From HRBIN12 sp964640965 (GTDB lineage: Bacteria > Actinomycetota > UBA4738 > HRBIN12): DNA of 17,571 bases. The DNA lies in contig CAZXJB010000054.1 of assembly GCA_964640965.1 (NCBI GenBank), positions 1 through 17,571 of the forward strand, given 5' to 3'. Each line of letters starts with the position of its first letter. Position 1 is the first letter of the stretch. Both the position numbers and the translations under genes were made by a program. Below the pieces are notes generated by a model. That model did no database searches. It saw nothing but the letters and a program-made list of their open reading frames with translations, and was not told the origin of the DNA. Positions 6,850 to 13,681 of the stretch are shown piece by piece.

Positions 6850-6879
6850 AACGTAACCCGATACTTCTCTCGGAGACAA
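6850..6879 (-). promoter_or_regulatory. Promoter of the 31-codon peptide gene
   Basis: Reverse strand: TTGTCT (6879-6874) as -35, an 18-nt spacer, then TACGTT (6855-6850) as -10. This is a closer match to a sigma-70-type promoter than the other -10 boxes here, which lack a clear -35. The predicted start near 6843 gives a leader of about 33 nt carrying the GGAAGGAGG site. Confidence 0.5.
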
Positions 6880-6910
6880 ACGACGTGCTACGAGGCCGTG
6901 GCTCGGGTGC

Positions 6911-6916
6911 TACAGT
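6911..6916 (+). promoter_or_regulatory. Possible -10 box for the XRE/TPR regulator
   Basis: TACAGT fits the TANNNT consensus and would place the transcript start near 6923, about 80 nt before the GTG at 7005. No convincing -35 is present. GATACT at 6860-6865 is an alternative -10 closer to the palindrome. Confidence 0.35.
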
Positions 6917-7004
6917 GAGCGGAGCAGGCGGGCGCGAGGCCACCGGCCCACGCCCGTACCGCACGTCGCATGTCGCTTCCCCCGGGCGGTCCGGAGGTGG
7001 GTCG

Positions 7005-8279
7005 GTGATCGGCAGGCGGATCCGCGAGCTGCGCCTCGCGCGCGGGATGACCCAACGCGAGCTCGGCTCCCCGCGGTACACGCACGCCTACGTGAGCACG
7101 ATCGAGTCGGGGCGCCGGAACCCCTCCCCGAAGGCGCTCGCGTTCTTCGCCGAGAAGCTCGGCGTCACCGCAGAGCAGCTCGCCACCGGGAGACCCCCCG
7201 ACCTCGTCGCGCGCCTGGAGACCGAGCTGCTCCAGGCCCGCCTCGCCGTCTCCGACGGGAGGCTCGAGCAGGCCGAGCGCCTGTTCGCGCGCATCGCTTG
7301 GGAGGCCCGCCGCTTCGACCTCCTGCGCCTGCAGGCCAGGGCGGAGGAGGGTCGCGCGCTCGCCCGGGAGCGGGCCGGGGACCCGACCGCGGCCCTCGAG
7401 CGCTACCGCCGCGCCCTGGAGCTCCTCGAGGGGGAGCCCGCGGCCCTCCGGGCCGACGCGGTCGCCGGCATCGCGAGATGCTTCCTCGCGCTCGGGGACG
7501 GCCCGTACGCGATCCACCGGCTCGAGAGCCTCCTCGCCGAGCTCGAGCACGACGGGCCCCCGGACCCGAACGCGCTGGCCCGGATCCACGCCTCGCTCGT
7601 CGACGCCTACCTCGACGCCGGGCTGTACCGGCGGGCGGCGGAGTCCGCCGCCGAGCTCGAGCTCCTGGCGCCGCGCCTGACCGACCCCGTCCGGATCGCG
7701 CAGATGCACATGAACACCGCGCACCTGTACCTCGTCCAGGGGCGGATCGAGGAGGCCGAGCGCTCCCTCCAGCGCGCCGAGGACGCCTACCGCCAGCTCT
7801 CGCTCCAGGCCGAGCTCGGGGGCACCCACCTCGCGCGCGGGTACGTCGCCTCCCGCAGCGGCCGGCTGGCGGAGGCGCGCGAGCATCTCGAGCGGGCGGT
7901 GCGCGTGTTCGAGGAGACCGCCAACGAGAAGGACCTCGTCCGAGCGCTGAACGAGCTCGCGCGCGTGGAACGTGTGCAGGGCAACCTCGAGCGGGCGGTC
8001 GCGCTGCTCGAGCGGACGATCCGGATCGCGGGCGAGAAGGACGTATCCGTCGTCGCGTGGGCCCATCGGGAGCTCGGCGTGACCCTCGCCCTGCGCGACC
8101 CCGCGCGCGCGGAGAAGCACATCCGCGAGGCGATCTCCCTGTACGAGCGGGCCGAGCAGGCCGCCGACCTCGCCGCGAGCTACCGGGCCCTCGGCGACGT
8201 GCTCGAGGCCCGCGGCGACCGCGAGGGCGCGTTCCAGGCCTACCGGGCGGGGATCCTCGCGATCGAGCGGCACCTGTAG
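7005..8279 (+). CDS. XRE-family helix-turn-helix regulator with C-terminal TPR array (RRNPP-like)
   Basis: Protein of 424 residues. Residues 1-62 form an XRE/Cro helix-turn-helix: IGRRIRELRLARGMTQREL, then YTHAYVSTIESGRRNPSPKALAFFAEKLGV. The rest is an array of TPR-like helical pairs, with A-L-Y spacing visible in YRRALELLEGEPAALRADAV, RIHASLVDAYLDAGLYRRA, ARGYVASRSGRLAEAREHLE, ALNELARVERVQGNLERAV and SYRALGDVLEARGDREGAFQ. HTH plus TPR at about this length (NprR is 423 residues) is the layout of peptide-sensing RRNPP regulators; actinobacterial proteins of this type are common but mostly uncharacterised. The GTG at 7005 is chosen because GGAGGTGG lies 4 nt upstream and it precedes the HTH. 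The divergent gene encodes a 31-residue signal-like peptide. A purely intracellular ligand is also possible. Confidence 0.88.
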   Translation: MIGRRIRELRLARGMTQRELGSPRYTHAYVSTIESGRRNPSPKALAFFAEKLGVTAEQLATGRPPDLVARLETELLQARLAVSDGRLEQAERLFARIAWEARRFDLLRLQARAEEGRALARERAGDPTAALERYRRALELLEGEPAALRADAVAGIARCFLALGDGPYAIHRLESLLAELEHDGPPDPNALARIHASLVDAYLDAGLYRRAAESAAELELLAPRLTDPVRIAQMHMNTAHLYLVQGRIEEAERSLQRAEDAYRQLSLQAELGGTHLARGYVASRSGRLAEAREHLERAVRVFEETANEKDLVRALNELARVERVQGNLERAVALLERTIRIAGEKDVSVVAWAHRELGVTLALRDPARAEKHIREAISLYERAEQAADLAASYRALGDVLEARGDREGAFQAYRAGILAIERHL

Positions 8280-8284
8280 GCGGC

Positions 8285-8290
8285 TAGACT
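8285..8290 (+). promoter_or_regulatory. -10 box of leaderless promoter for the LLM oxidoreductase
   Basis: TAGACT lies 9 nt before the ATG at 8300, in the 20-bp gap after the regulator's stop. No Shine-Dalgarno site is present, so the gene can have its own leaderless transcript even though it follows closely. Confidence 0.45.
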
Positions 8291-8299
8291 CCGCGCCTG

Positions 8300-9196
8300 A
8301 TGCGACCCCTGCGCGTCGGCGTGCAGCTCCCCGAGGTCGAGCGCGACGTGCGCTGGCCCGAGTACCTCGCGATGGCCCGCGCCGCCGAGGGGGTCGGCTT
8401 CGACTCGATCTGGATGGGCGACCACCTCCTGTACCGGGGCGACGGGCGCCCCGAGCGCGGGCCCTGGGAGGCCTGGACGATGCTCGCCGCCCTCGCCGCC
8501 GTGACCGAGCGCGTCGCCCTCGGCCCCCTCGTCGCGAGCGCCGCCTTCCACGCCCCGGCGATGCTCGCGAAGATGGCGGCCACGGTGGACGAGGTGAGCG
8601 GCGGGCGCCTCGTGCTCGGCATCGGCGCGGGATGGAACCGCGTGGAGTTCGAGGCCTTCGGGTTCCCCTACGACCACCGCGTCGAGCGCTTCGCCGAGGC
8701 CTTCGACATCCTGCGGCGGCTCCTCGCCGGCGAGCGGGTCACCTCCCGCGGCCGGTACCACCGCGTCGAGGACGTCGTCCTGCTCCCCCGCCCGCGGCGC
8801 ACACCGCCGATCATGCTCGGCTCGAGCGGGCCGCGCATGCTCGAGATCGCCGTGCCCCACGTCCAGGCCTGGAACGCCTGGTTCGACCTCTTCGGCAACA
8901 CCCCCGAGGGGTTCGCCGCCGAGAGCGCGAAGGTCACCGCCGCCGCCGAGCGCGCGGGGCGGGACCCCGCCGGGATCGCCCGGAGCGCCTGCGCGCTCGT
9001 CGTGCTCGACCGTTCGGCGGGCGAGCGCCCGATCCCGCCCGACTGCCCGCCGCTGGAGGGCCCGCCCGAGGCGATCGCCGCCGGGCTGCGCGCCTTCGCG
9101 GAGGCCGGCGCGGACGAGGTGATCTGCGTGGTCTCGCCGATCACCGAGGGCTCGATCCGCGAGCTCGGCCGCGCGCTGGCCCTCCTCCGGGCGTGA
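8300..9196 (+). CDS. LLM class (F420-dependent type) oxidoreductase
   Basis: Luciferase-like TIM-barrel flavin/F420 enzyme of 298 residues. Typical blocks are LRVGVQLPEVE at the N-terminus, ARAAEGVGFDSIWMGDHLLY (about 27-46), ALAAVTERVALGPLV, MLAKMAATVDEVSGGRLVLGIGAGWNRVEFEAFGFPYD, and RVERFAEAFDILRRLL. The GRLVLGIGAGWN segment is a hallmark of the family. Actinobacterial members of this subgroup generally use F420, but sequence inspection cannot separate F420 from FMN use with certainty. Substrate is unknown. It lies 20 bp after the XRE/TPR regulator on the same strand and may be part of that regulator's unit, though it appears to have its own leaderless promoter. Confidence 0.88.
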   Translation: MRPLRVGVQLPEVERDVRWPEYLAMARAAEGVGFDSIWMGDHLLYRGDGRPERGPWEAWTMLAALAAVTERVALGPLVASAAFHAPAMLAKMAATVDEVSGGRLVLGIGAGWNRVEFEAFGFPYDHRVERFAEAFDILRRLLAGERVTSRGRYHRVEDVVLLPRPRRTPPIMLGSSGPRMLEIAVPHVQAWNAWFDLFGNTPEGFAAESAKVTAAAERAGRDPAGIARSACALVVLDRSAGERPIPPDCPPLEGPPEAIAAGLRAFAEAGADEVICVVSPITEGSIRELGRALALLRA

Positions 9197-9199
9197 GGC

Positions 9200-9664
9200 T
9201 CAGGCGGGCCTGGTCACGTCGGCGACCTCCGCCCGCGTGACCCGCACGAGATCCGCGGGATGGAGGTGCGCGTTCACCCCTCTCGCGCCAGCGCCGATCG
9301 CCACGCGCTCCAGCGTGAGGATCGACGCGTCGGCGATCACCGGCCAGGGCGAGCTCGAGCCGAACGGCGTGATGGCCCCGCGCTCGTAGCCGGTCGCCGC
9401 CCTCGCCTCCTCCGGGTCCGGGAGCGCGAGCCGGCTCACGCCGAGGTGGGCTCGGAGCTTCGGCCAGTCGATCTGCCGACCCCCGGGCACGAGGACGAAG
9501 ACGTAGTCGTCCGCGCCGCGCCGCACGACGATCGTCCGGAGCAGCTGCTCGAGCGCGATGCCCTGCAGCGCCGCGCTCTCCTCGGCGCTGCTCGGCCGCT
9601 CGGTCCGCACGAGCTCGAACGCGACCCCGGTGGCCGCGAGCGCGCGGATGGCCGGCGTGTCCAC
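9200..9664 (-). CDS. YbaK/EbsC-family aminoacyl-tRNA deacylase-like protein
   Basis: Cytoplasmic editing-domain protein of 154 residues (YbaK/ProX family), which hydrolyses mischarged aminoacyl-tRNAs such as Cys-tRNA(Pro) or Ala-tRNA(Pro). Visible family features are AIRALAATGVAFELVRTE at the start, the EQLLRTIVVRRGADDYVFVLVPGG strand pair, LRAHLGVSRL, and the GYERGAITPFGSSSPWPVIAD loop corresponding to the GxxSPxG substrate pocket. The GTG at 9664 gives the expected N-terminus and lies 8 nt after TATCCT, so leaderless. The same frame is open upstream to a GTG at 9733, which would add 23 residues that resemble a PIN toxin start rather than a YbaK protein. Exact tRNA specificity is undetermined. 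Confidence 0.85.
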   Translation of the reverse strand: MDTPAIRALAATGVAFELVRTERPSSAEESAALQGIALEQLLRTIVVRRGADDYVFVLVPGGRQIDWPKLRAHLGVSRLALPDPEEARAATGYERGAITPFGSSSPWPVIADASILTLERVAIGAGARGVNAHLHPADLVRVTRAEVADVTRPA

Positions 9665-9733
9665 GGGCGCCGAGGATACCCGGCACCGCGTGGGGAGGCT
9701 CAGGAACGCGTGGGAGTCGAGCACGGGGCTCAC
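9665..9733 (-). pseudogene. Remnant of a VapC-like PIN-domain toxin (5' end only)
   Basis: A GTG at 9733 overlaps the antitoxin stop as GTGA, the usual junction between a Phd-type antitoxin and its PIN toxin. The first codons read SPVLDSHAFL, which matches the beta-1 segment of VapC proteins (LLDTHAFLWWL) including the first catalytic aspartate. After about 11 residues the likeness stops, and the frame runs without interruption into the YbaK gene. This looks like a toxin deleted down to its first dozen codons. The match is short, so chance is possible, but the overlap with the antitoxin stop makes that less likely. Confidence 0.5.
9673..9678 (-). promoter_or_regulatory. -10 box of leaderless promoter for the YbaK-like gene
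   Basis: Reverse-strand TATCCT ends 8 nt before the GTG at 9664. It lies inside the toxin remnant, so the deacylase gene can be expressed independently of the antitoxin. Confidence 0.45.
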
Positions 9734-9996
9734 GAGGGCGGGAAGCCGCCGGGGAACGTCTGCCAGGGGAGCGGCTCGTCGAAGTCCTCGGACATCCAGA
9801 TCTGGCCCCGGTACCTCCCGATCGGGCGGCGTCGCTCCACCGGCTCGACCGGCACGAGCCGAGCCACCGGCTTTCCGGCCCGAGCGATCACGATCTCCTC
9901 GCCTCGCTGGACGCGCTCGAGCAAGCGCGAGAGGTGCGTCTTCGCCTCGTGCACGTTCACGGTCCCGCGGGACCCGATCTCCTCCGCCGTGGCCAC
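9730..9996 (-). CDS. Phd/YefM-family type II antitoxin (VapB-like)
   Basis: Antitoxin of 88 residues. The N-terminal Phd fold is clear: VNVHEAKTHLSRLLERVQRGEEIVIARAGKPVARLVP. The C-terminal toxin-neutralising tail RRPIGRYRGQIWMSEDFDEPLP is the form paired with PIN-domain VapC toxins. The GTG at 9996 is preferred over an upstream GTG (10044) because TACGTT ends exactly 6 nt before it, consistent with a leaderless mRNA. A second GTG twelve codons further in (VNVHEAK) is also possible. Normally a PIN toxin of about 130 residues follows; here only a short remnant does, so the antitoxin appears to be an orphan. Confidence 0.85.
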   Translation of the reverse strand: MATAEEIGSRGTVNVHEAKTHLSRLLERVQRGEEIVIARAGKPVARLVPVEPVERRRPIGRYRGQIWMSEDFDEPLPWQTFPGGFPPS

Positions 9997-10002
9997 ACGG
10001 TG

Positions 10003-10008
10003 AACGTA
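10003..10008 (-). promoter_or_regulatory. -10 box of leaderless antitoxin promoter
   Basis: Reverse-strand TACGTT ends 6 nt before the GTG at 9996. TCGACT, 18 nt further upstream, matches 4 of 6 positions of a TTGACA -35. Confidence 0.45.
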
Positions 10009-10061
10009 GCCCTCATCTCGCACGAAGTCGATCCGCTCACGCACGCACGCCCGTGCTGGCG

Positions 10062-10067
10062 TAGGCT
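10062..10067 (+). promoter_or_regulatory. -10 box of leaderless promoter for the CWC protein
   Basis: TAGGCT ends 9 nt before the ATG at 10077 with no Shine-Dalgarno sequence between. Probably also drives the SDR gene downstream. Confidence 0.45.
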
Positions 10068-10076
10068 GCAGCCGGC

Positions 10077-10286
10077 ATGCGTCGGGAGCGCCCGCCCTCG
10101 CCGGTCCCGGAGGATCCCGCCTGGAGGCCCGTCCGCTGCGCCCGCTGCGGCGCCCCCTTCCGCTGCGGCGCGGACACGTCGTCCTGCTGGTGCGACGCGG
10201 TCGAGCTCACCCCCGAGCAGCGAACGCGCCTGGCGGCGCTCCGCCTCGAGGGATGCCTCTGTCGACGCTGCCTCGAGGGCCGGTGA
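10077..10286 (+). CDS. Cysteine-rich CWC family small protein
   Basis: Protein of 69 residues with eight cysteines: C21, C24, C30, C37, C39, C60, C62 and C65. The order CARCGAPFRCG, then SSCWCD, an L-rich helix (LTPEQRTRLAAL) and CLCRRCL matches the Cys-rich CWC family (PF14375), presumed metal-binding and of unknown function. The central CWC triplet names the family. The ATG at 10077 follows TAGGCT by 9 nt. The SDR dehydrogenase starts 29 bp downstream and is probably co-transcribed. Confidence 0.8.
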   Translation: MRRERPPSPVPEDPAWRPVRCARCGAPFRCGADTSSCWCDAVELTPEQRTRLAALRLEGCLCRRCLEGR

Positions 10287-10315
10287 GGGAGCCCGTGAGA
10301 GGGAGGGGGAACGCC

Positions 10316-11089
10316 ATGGACGGTCCGGGTCGGCTCGCGGGGAAGGTCGCGCTCATCACGGGCGGGACCTCGGGGATCGGGCGCGCGAGCGCCGTGCGGT
10401 TCGCGCGCGAGGGCGCCGCCGTGGTGCTCACCGGTCGGGACGAGGAGCGCGGCCACGCCGTGGTGCGCGAGATCGAGGGCGAGGGCAACCGGGCGCGGTT
10501 CGTCCGCGCCGACGTCACCTCCGCCGAGGACTGTCGCCGCTCGGTCGAGGAGACCCTCGCCGCGTTCGGACGCCTCGACGTCCTCTTCAACAACGCCGGG
10601 GTGTACGTCGCCGGCGACGTCACGGAGTGCACCGAGGAGGAGTGGGACCTCCAGATCGACGTGAACCTGAAGGGCACGTACCTGATGTGCCGGGCGGCCG
10701 TCCCCGTGATGATCGCGCAGGGCGGCGGCGCGATCGTGAACAACAGCTCCGGCTGGGGGCTCGTCGGCGGCGAGCGCGCCGTCGCCTACTGCGCCGCCAA
10801 GGGCGGCGTGGTCCTGATGACGAAGGCGATGGCGCTCGACCACGGTCGCCACGGCATCCGCGTGAACTGCATCTGCCCCGGGGACACCGTCACGCCGATG
10901 GAGCACCGCGACGCCGAGCGCCGCGGCATGCGGTGGGAGGACTACGTCGCCGAGGCCTCGCGGCGGCCGCTCGGACGCATGGGCGACCCGGAGGAGGTGG
11001 CCGCGGCGGCGCTGTTCCTCGCGAGCGACGAGGCATCGTTCATCACCGGTGCGGTGCTCGCGGTGGACGGTGGGGGCGTGGCGGGGTGA
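10316..11089 (+). CDS. SDR family NAD(P)-dependent oxidoreductase
   Basis: Classical short-chain dehydrogenase/reductase of 257 residues. The cofactor motif TGGTSGIG is at 15-22, the NNAG motif at 92-95 and the catalytic asparagine N117 in DVNLKG. The Ser-Tyr-Lys residues are S145, Y158 and K162 (VAYCAAKGG). ICPGDTVTPM follows the active site, and the C-terminus FITGAVLAVDGGG is standard. Like FabG and steroid/sugar dehydrogenases it reduces a carbonyl or oxidises an alcohol; the substrate cannot be inferred. The ATG at 10316 has GGGAGGGGGA about 5 nt upstream; an in-frame start at 10190 would lie within the CWC gene and is rejected. The residue after the adenine pocket (R41 in TGRDEE) leans towards NADP but is not decisive. 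Confidence 0.9.
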   Translation: MDGPGRLAGKVALITGGTSGIGRASAVRFAREGAAVVLTGRDEERGHAVVREIEGEGNRARFVRADVTSAEDCRRSVEETLAAFGRLDVLFNNAGVYVAGDVTECTEEEWDLQIDVNLKGTYLMCRAAVPVMIAQGGGAIVNNSSGWGLVGGERAVAYCAAKGGVVLMTKAMALDHGRHGIRVNCICPGDTVTPMEHRDAERRGMRWEDYVAEASRRPLGRMGDPEEVAAAALFLASDEASFITGAVLAVDGGGVAG

Positions 11090-11142
11090 GGGGGTAGTAG
11101 GCTGGAGGGACGGGCGGCGCGTGCCGGCTGTGGAGGACGGGG

Positions 11143-11385
11143 GTGAGGGTCATGCCGGACAGCATGGGGAAGCGGCGCCGCCGCGACGTGAAGGCCAAGA
11201 AGGCGGCCGCGAGGGAGGATCGTCGCCTCGCGCGCGCGAAGCGGCAGGCGGACCGCGCGGCCGGGCTCATCGAGGCCGGCCCGCCGATCGCCCCCGCGGA
11301 GCCGGCCGCCCTCGGGCTGCCGGCGGGACCTGAGCCGGAGGCGGCCGGCCCCGAACCTGGCGGGGGATCGAACGGACCGGCGTGA
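11143..11385 (+). CDS. Small basic / Ala-Pro-rich hypothetical protein
   Basis: Hypothetical protein of 80 residues that I do not recognise. The first half is strongly basic and helical (MGKRRRRDVKAKKAAARED, then RRLARAKRQADRAAG); the second half is acidic and Pro/Gly-rich (GLPAGPEPEAAGPEPGGG), probably disordered. The basic half could bind nucleic acid. The GTG at 11143 has GGAGG (11132-11136) at a spacing of 6 nt; in-frame ATGs at 11152 and 11164 are alternatives. A TAGGCT box at 11098-11103 could be its -10. It lies 28 bp before the histidine kinase gene and may share its transcript. Codon use (strong GC3) and the SD site favour a real gene. Confidence 0.55.
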   Translation: MRVMPDSMGKRRRRDVKAKKAAAREDRRLARAKRQADRAAGLIEAGPPIAPAEPAALGLPAGPEPEAAGPEPGGGSNGPA

Positions 11386-11413
11386 GCCCCAGGGAGCCTC
11401 GCAGCGCGGGACG

Positions 11414-12940
11414 ATGGGATCGGTGGGACCAAGGAGCGACTCCACCTCCCGAAGGACGGCCCAGGGGGGGATACCCCGGCCTCAGCTGACCGAGCACGGG
11501 CGCCTGCGCCTGATCGGCGTGGCGCTGTGGCTCATCCTCGCAGCGGGGAGCTTCGTCCTGGCACGGGCGGCCGGCCCTCGAGGTTCGGTGCTCCCCTACA
11601 TCGCCACGGCCGGGCTCACCGCCGCCGGAACGGTGGGGCTCGTCGCGTACGCGCGGTTCGCGAGCGCTCCCCCCGGGCTTCGCACCCTCCGGATCCTCGC
11701 GGTCCTCCTGCCGACCCTGTTCATCGTCTGCATCGAGGCGATCCTGCTGATCATCGAGGCCGACGAGCTGCTCACCGAGGTGGGCGAGCACATCGTCGCG
11801 ACGGCCGTGCTCTCGCTCTCGGCCGTGCCGTTCTCGATCTGGATCTTCGGCCGGTTCGAGGCGCTGCGGAACGAGCTCGCCCGGCGCGCGGAGCGTCTCG
11901 AGCGACTCCACGCCGCATCCCTCGCGGTGACCGCGGACCCGGCGACGCCCCGCCTGCTCGAGACGATCGTCCGCGGAGCACGGGCCGTCGTCTCGGCCGA
12001 CCGAGCGGTGCTCCTCCTTCACGATCGCGCCGGCGGGGGTGTCGGAGAGCGGTCGACCACCGCCGTTGCCGACCCGCCGGGCGAGGGACGCGGTTCGGTC
12101 GCCCTCGACGCGCCGCCCTGGTCGGCGGCAAGCGGGTCTCGGACGCTGGTCTCACGGGTCGGCCGGCCGAGAGGCGGCGAGCAGACCCTCACCGTCGAGC
12201 GCCGCGACGGCCCGCCGTTCACCCCCGAGGACGCCCTGCTGCTCGACATGTACGCGGTGGCCGCGGCCGCCGCGATCCAGAACGCCGAGCGCCTCGAGGA
12301 GGCCCAGCGGCTGGCGACGATCGAGGAGCGCGAGCGCATCGCGCGCGACCTCCACGACGACCTCGGCCAGCTCCTCGGCTTCCTCACGGCGAAGGTCCAG
12401 GCAGCGCGGGAGCTCGTCGGCGGCGGTCGTCCCGCCGAGGCGTCCGCCGAGCTGACCGAGCTCGAGTCCGCCGCCCGCGACCTGAGCGCGCAGGTGCGTG
12501 AGGCGATCCTCGGGCTTCGGACCTCGGCCGAGAGCGATCGTCCCCTCCCCCAGGCGATCGAGCGCTACGCGGCCGAGCTCGAGATCCAGAGCGGCCTGCG
12601 GGTCGAGCTTGAGATCGCGCCGGACGCCGGCGCCTCGCTGCCTGGGCCGACCCGCTACCAGGCGCTCAGGATCGTGCAGGAGGCGCTCTCGAACGTCCGC
12701 CGTCACGCGCACGCGGCACGCGCGTCGGTGTCGCTGTCCGAGCGCGACGGCGTCCTCGAGATCGTGGTCCGCGACGACGGCGCGGGGTTCGACCCTTCGG
12801 CGGCCGCGAGGTCGGGGCGGTTCGGCCTGAAGACGATGCGCGAACGGGCGCGATCGCTCGGCGGCACGCTCGAGGTGCGTTCGGCGCCCGGTGCGGGGAC
12901 CACCGTGATCGCGACGATCCCCCTCGCGCCGGAGCGCTGA
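11414..12940 (+). CDS. NarL-type sensor histidine kinase (4 TM helices, GAF-like, HisKA_3, HATPase_c)
   Basis: Membrane sensor kinase of 508 residues. Four N-terminal hydrophobic helices occupy about residues 32-150 (LIGVALWLILAAGSFVLA, ATAGLTAAGTVGLVAY, ILAVLLPTLFIVCIEAILLI, IVATAVLSLSAVPFSIWIF). A GAF-like domain follows at about 170-290 (LERLHAASLAVTADPATPRL onward). The HisKA_3 phosphoacceptor is H314 in ERERIARDLHDDLGQLL. The ATPase domain shows the N box EALSNVRRHAHA, VRDDGAGFDP, and GRFGLKTMRERARSLGG. It would phosphorylate the response regulator encoded 3 bp downstream. The signal is unknown. The ATG at 11414 lacks a strong SD; GTG at 11423 is an alternative start. The operon directly precedes the Fe-S/NrfD cluster. 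Confidence 0.92.
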   Translation: MGSVGPRSDSTSRRTAQGGIPRPQLTEHGRLRLIGVALWLILAAGSFVLARAAGPRGSVLPYIATAGLTAAGTVGLVAYARFASAPPGLRTLRILAVLLPTLFIVCIEAILLIIEADELLTEVGEHIVATAVLSLSAVPFSIWIFGRFEALRNELARRAERLERLHAASLAVTADPATPRLLETIVRGARAVVSADRAVLLLHDRAGGGVGERSTTAVADPPGEGRGSVALDAPPWSAASGSRTLVSRVGRPRGGEQTLTVERRDGPPFTPEDALLLDMYAVAAAAAIQNAERLEEAQRLATIEERERIARDLHDDLGQLLGFLTAKVQAARELVGGGRPAEASAELTELESAARDLSAQVREAILGLRTSAESDRPLPQAIERYAAELEIQSGLRVELEIAPDAGASLPGPTRYQALRIVQEALSNVRRHAHAARASVSLSERDGVLEIVVRDDGAGFDPSAAARSGRFGLKTMRERARSLGGTLEVRSAPGAGTTVIATIPLAPER

Positions 12941-12943
12941 GCG

Positions 12944-13627
12944 ATGCGGGTGCTCCTCGCCGACGACCACGCGCTGTTCCGGGCCGGGCTCGTGAGCCTG
13001 CTCCGGGCGCGCGGCGTCGAGGTCGTGGGCGAAGCGGCGGACGGGAGCGAGGCCGTGACGCTCGCGCGAGAGCTCCGACCCGACGTCGTGCTCATGGACC
13101 TCACGATGCCGGGGGTGGGCGGCCTGGAGGCCACGCGACTCATCAAGGCCGAGCTCCCCGAGATCAAGGTCGTGATGCTCACCGTGTCGGAGGCCGACGA
13201 GGACCTGTTCGAGGCGATCCGCAGCGGCGCGCACGGGTACCTGGTGAAGAGCATGCCCTCGGAGGACTTCTTCGAGCTGCTCGAGGCCCTGGAGCGGGGA
13301 GAGACGCCGCTCTCCCGCGGCCTCGCGGGCAAGATCATCCGCTACCTCGCCTCCGGGGGGCGACAGGGGGACGAGGCGGCGCTCACGAGCCGGGAGCTCG
13401 AGGTCCTGCGGCTGGTCGCGGACGGGCGAACGAACCGTCAGATCGCGCAGGAGCTCTCGGTCAGCGAGGCCACCGTGAAGTTCCACATCGGCAACATCCT
13501 CGACAAGCTCCACCTCCAGAACCGGGCGCAGGTCGTCGCCTTCGCCCACCGGCACGGTCTCGCACGGGCCGACGAGGCGGAAGCCGACCACCCCGACCGG
13601 CCCGGGACCGACCGGCCAGGGACCTAG
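12944..13627 (+). CDS. NarL/FixJ-family response regulator
   Basis: DNA-binding response regulator of 227 residues. The receiver has the acidic pair in LLADDHALFR (D7, D8), the phosphoacceptor D52 (VLMDLTMPG), T80 and K102 (GYLVKSM). The LuxR-type HTH spans about 147-210 (LTSRELEVLRLVADGRTNRQ, then ATVKFHIGNILDKL). A C-terminal tail contains a DRPGT pair and is probably disordered. The ATG is 3 bp after the kinase stop, so the two are translationally linked. A 93-bp gap then leads to the Fe-S/NrfD cluster, whose promoter carries symmetric repeats; control of that cluster is a reasonable inference. Confidence 0.93.
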   Translation: MRVLLADDHALFRAGLVSLLRARGVEVVGEAADGSEAVTLARELRPDVVLMDLTMPGVGGLEATRLIKAELPEIKVVMLTVSEADEDLFEAIRSGAHGYLVKSMPSEDFFELLEALERGETPLSRGLAGKIIRYLASGGRQGDEAALTSRELEVLRLVADGRTNRQIAQELSVSEATVKFHIGNILDKLHLQNRAQVVAFAHRHGLARADEAEADHPDRPGTDRPGT

Positions 13628-13681
13628 CCGAAGGTCGAGGGGCGGCCTGCCAAGCCCTCCAGCGAGACCGCGGGACCCCCG

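Noticed and set aside
6843..6920. Possible riboswitch in the AT-richer intergenic segment
   Set aside because: Only short local pairings (CCGA...TCGG) are visible and no known aptamer core is recognisable; promoter elements explain the lower GC better.
10190..10315. Longer start for the SDR protein
   Set aside because: It would overlap the CWC gene and adds Arg/Pro-rich sequence; ATG 10316 has a ribosome site and precedes the Rossmann strand directly.
13636..13660. Possible terminator after the response regulator (GAGGG...CCCTC)
   Set aside because: Only a 5-bp stem with a 13-nt loop and no T-run; too weak to call.
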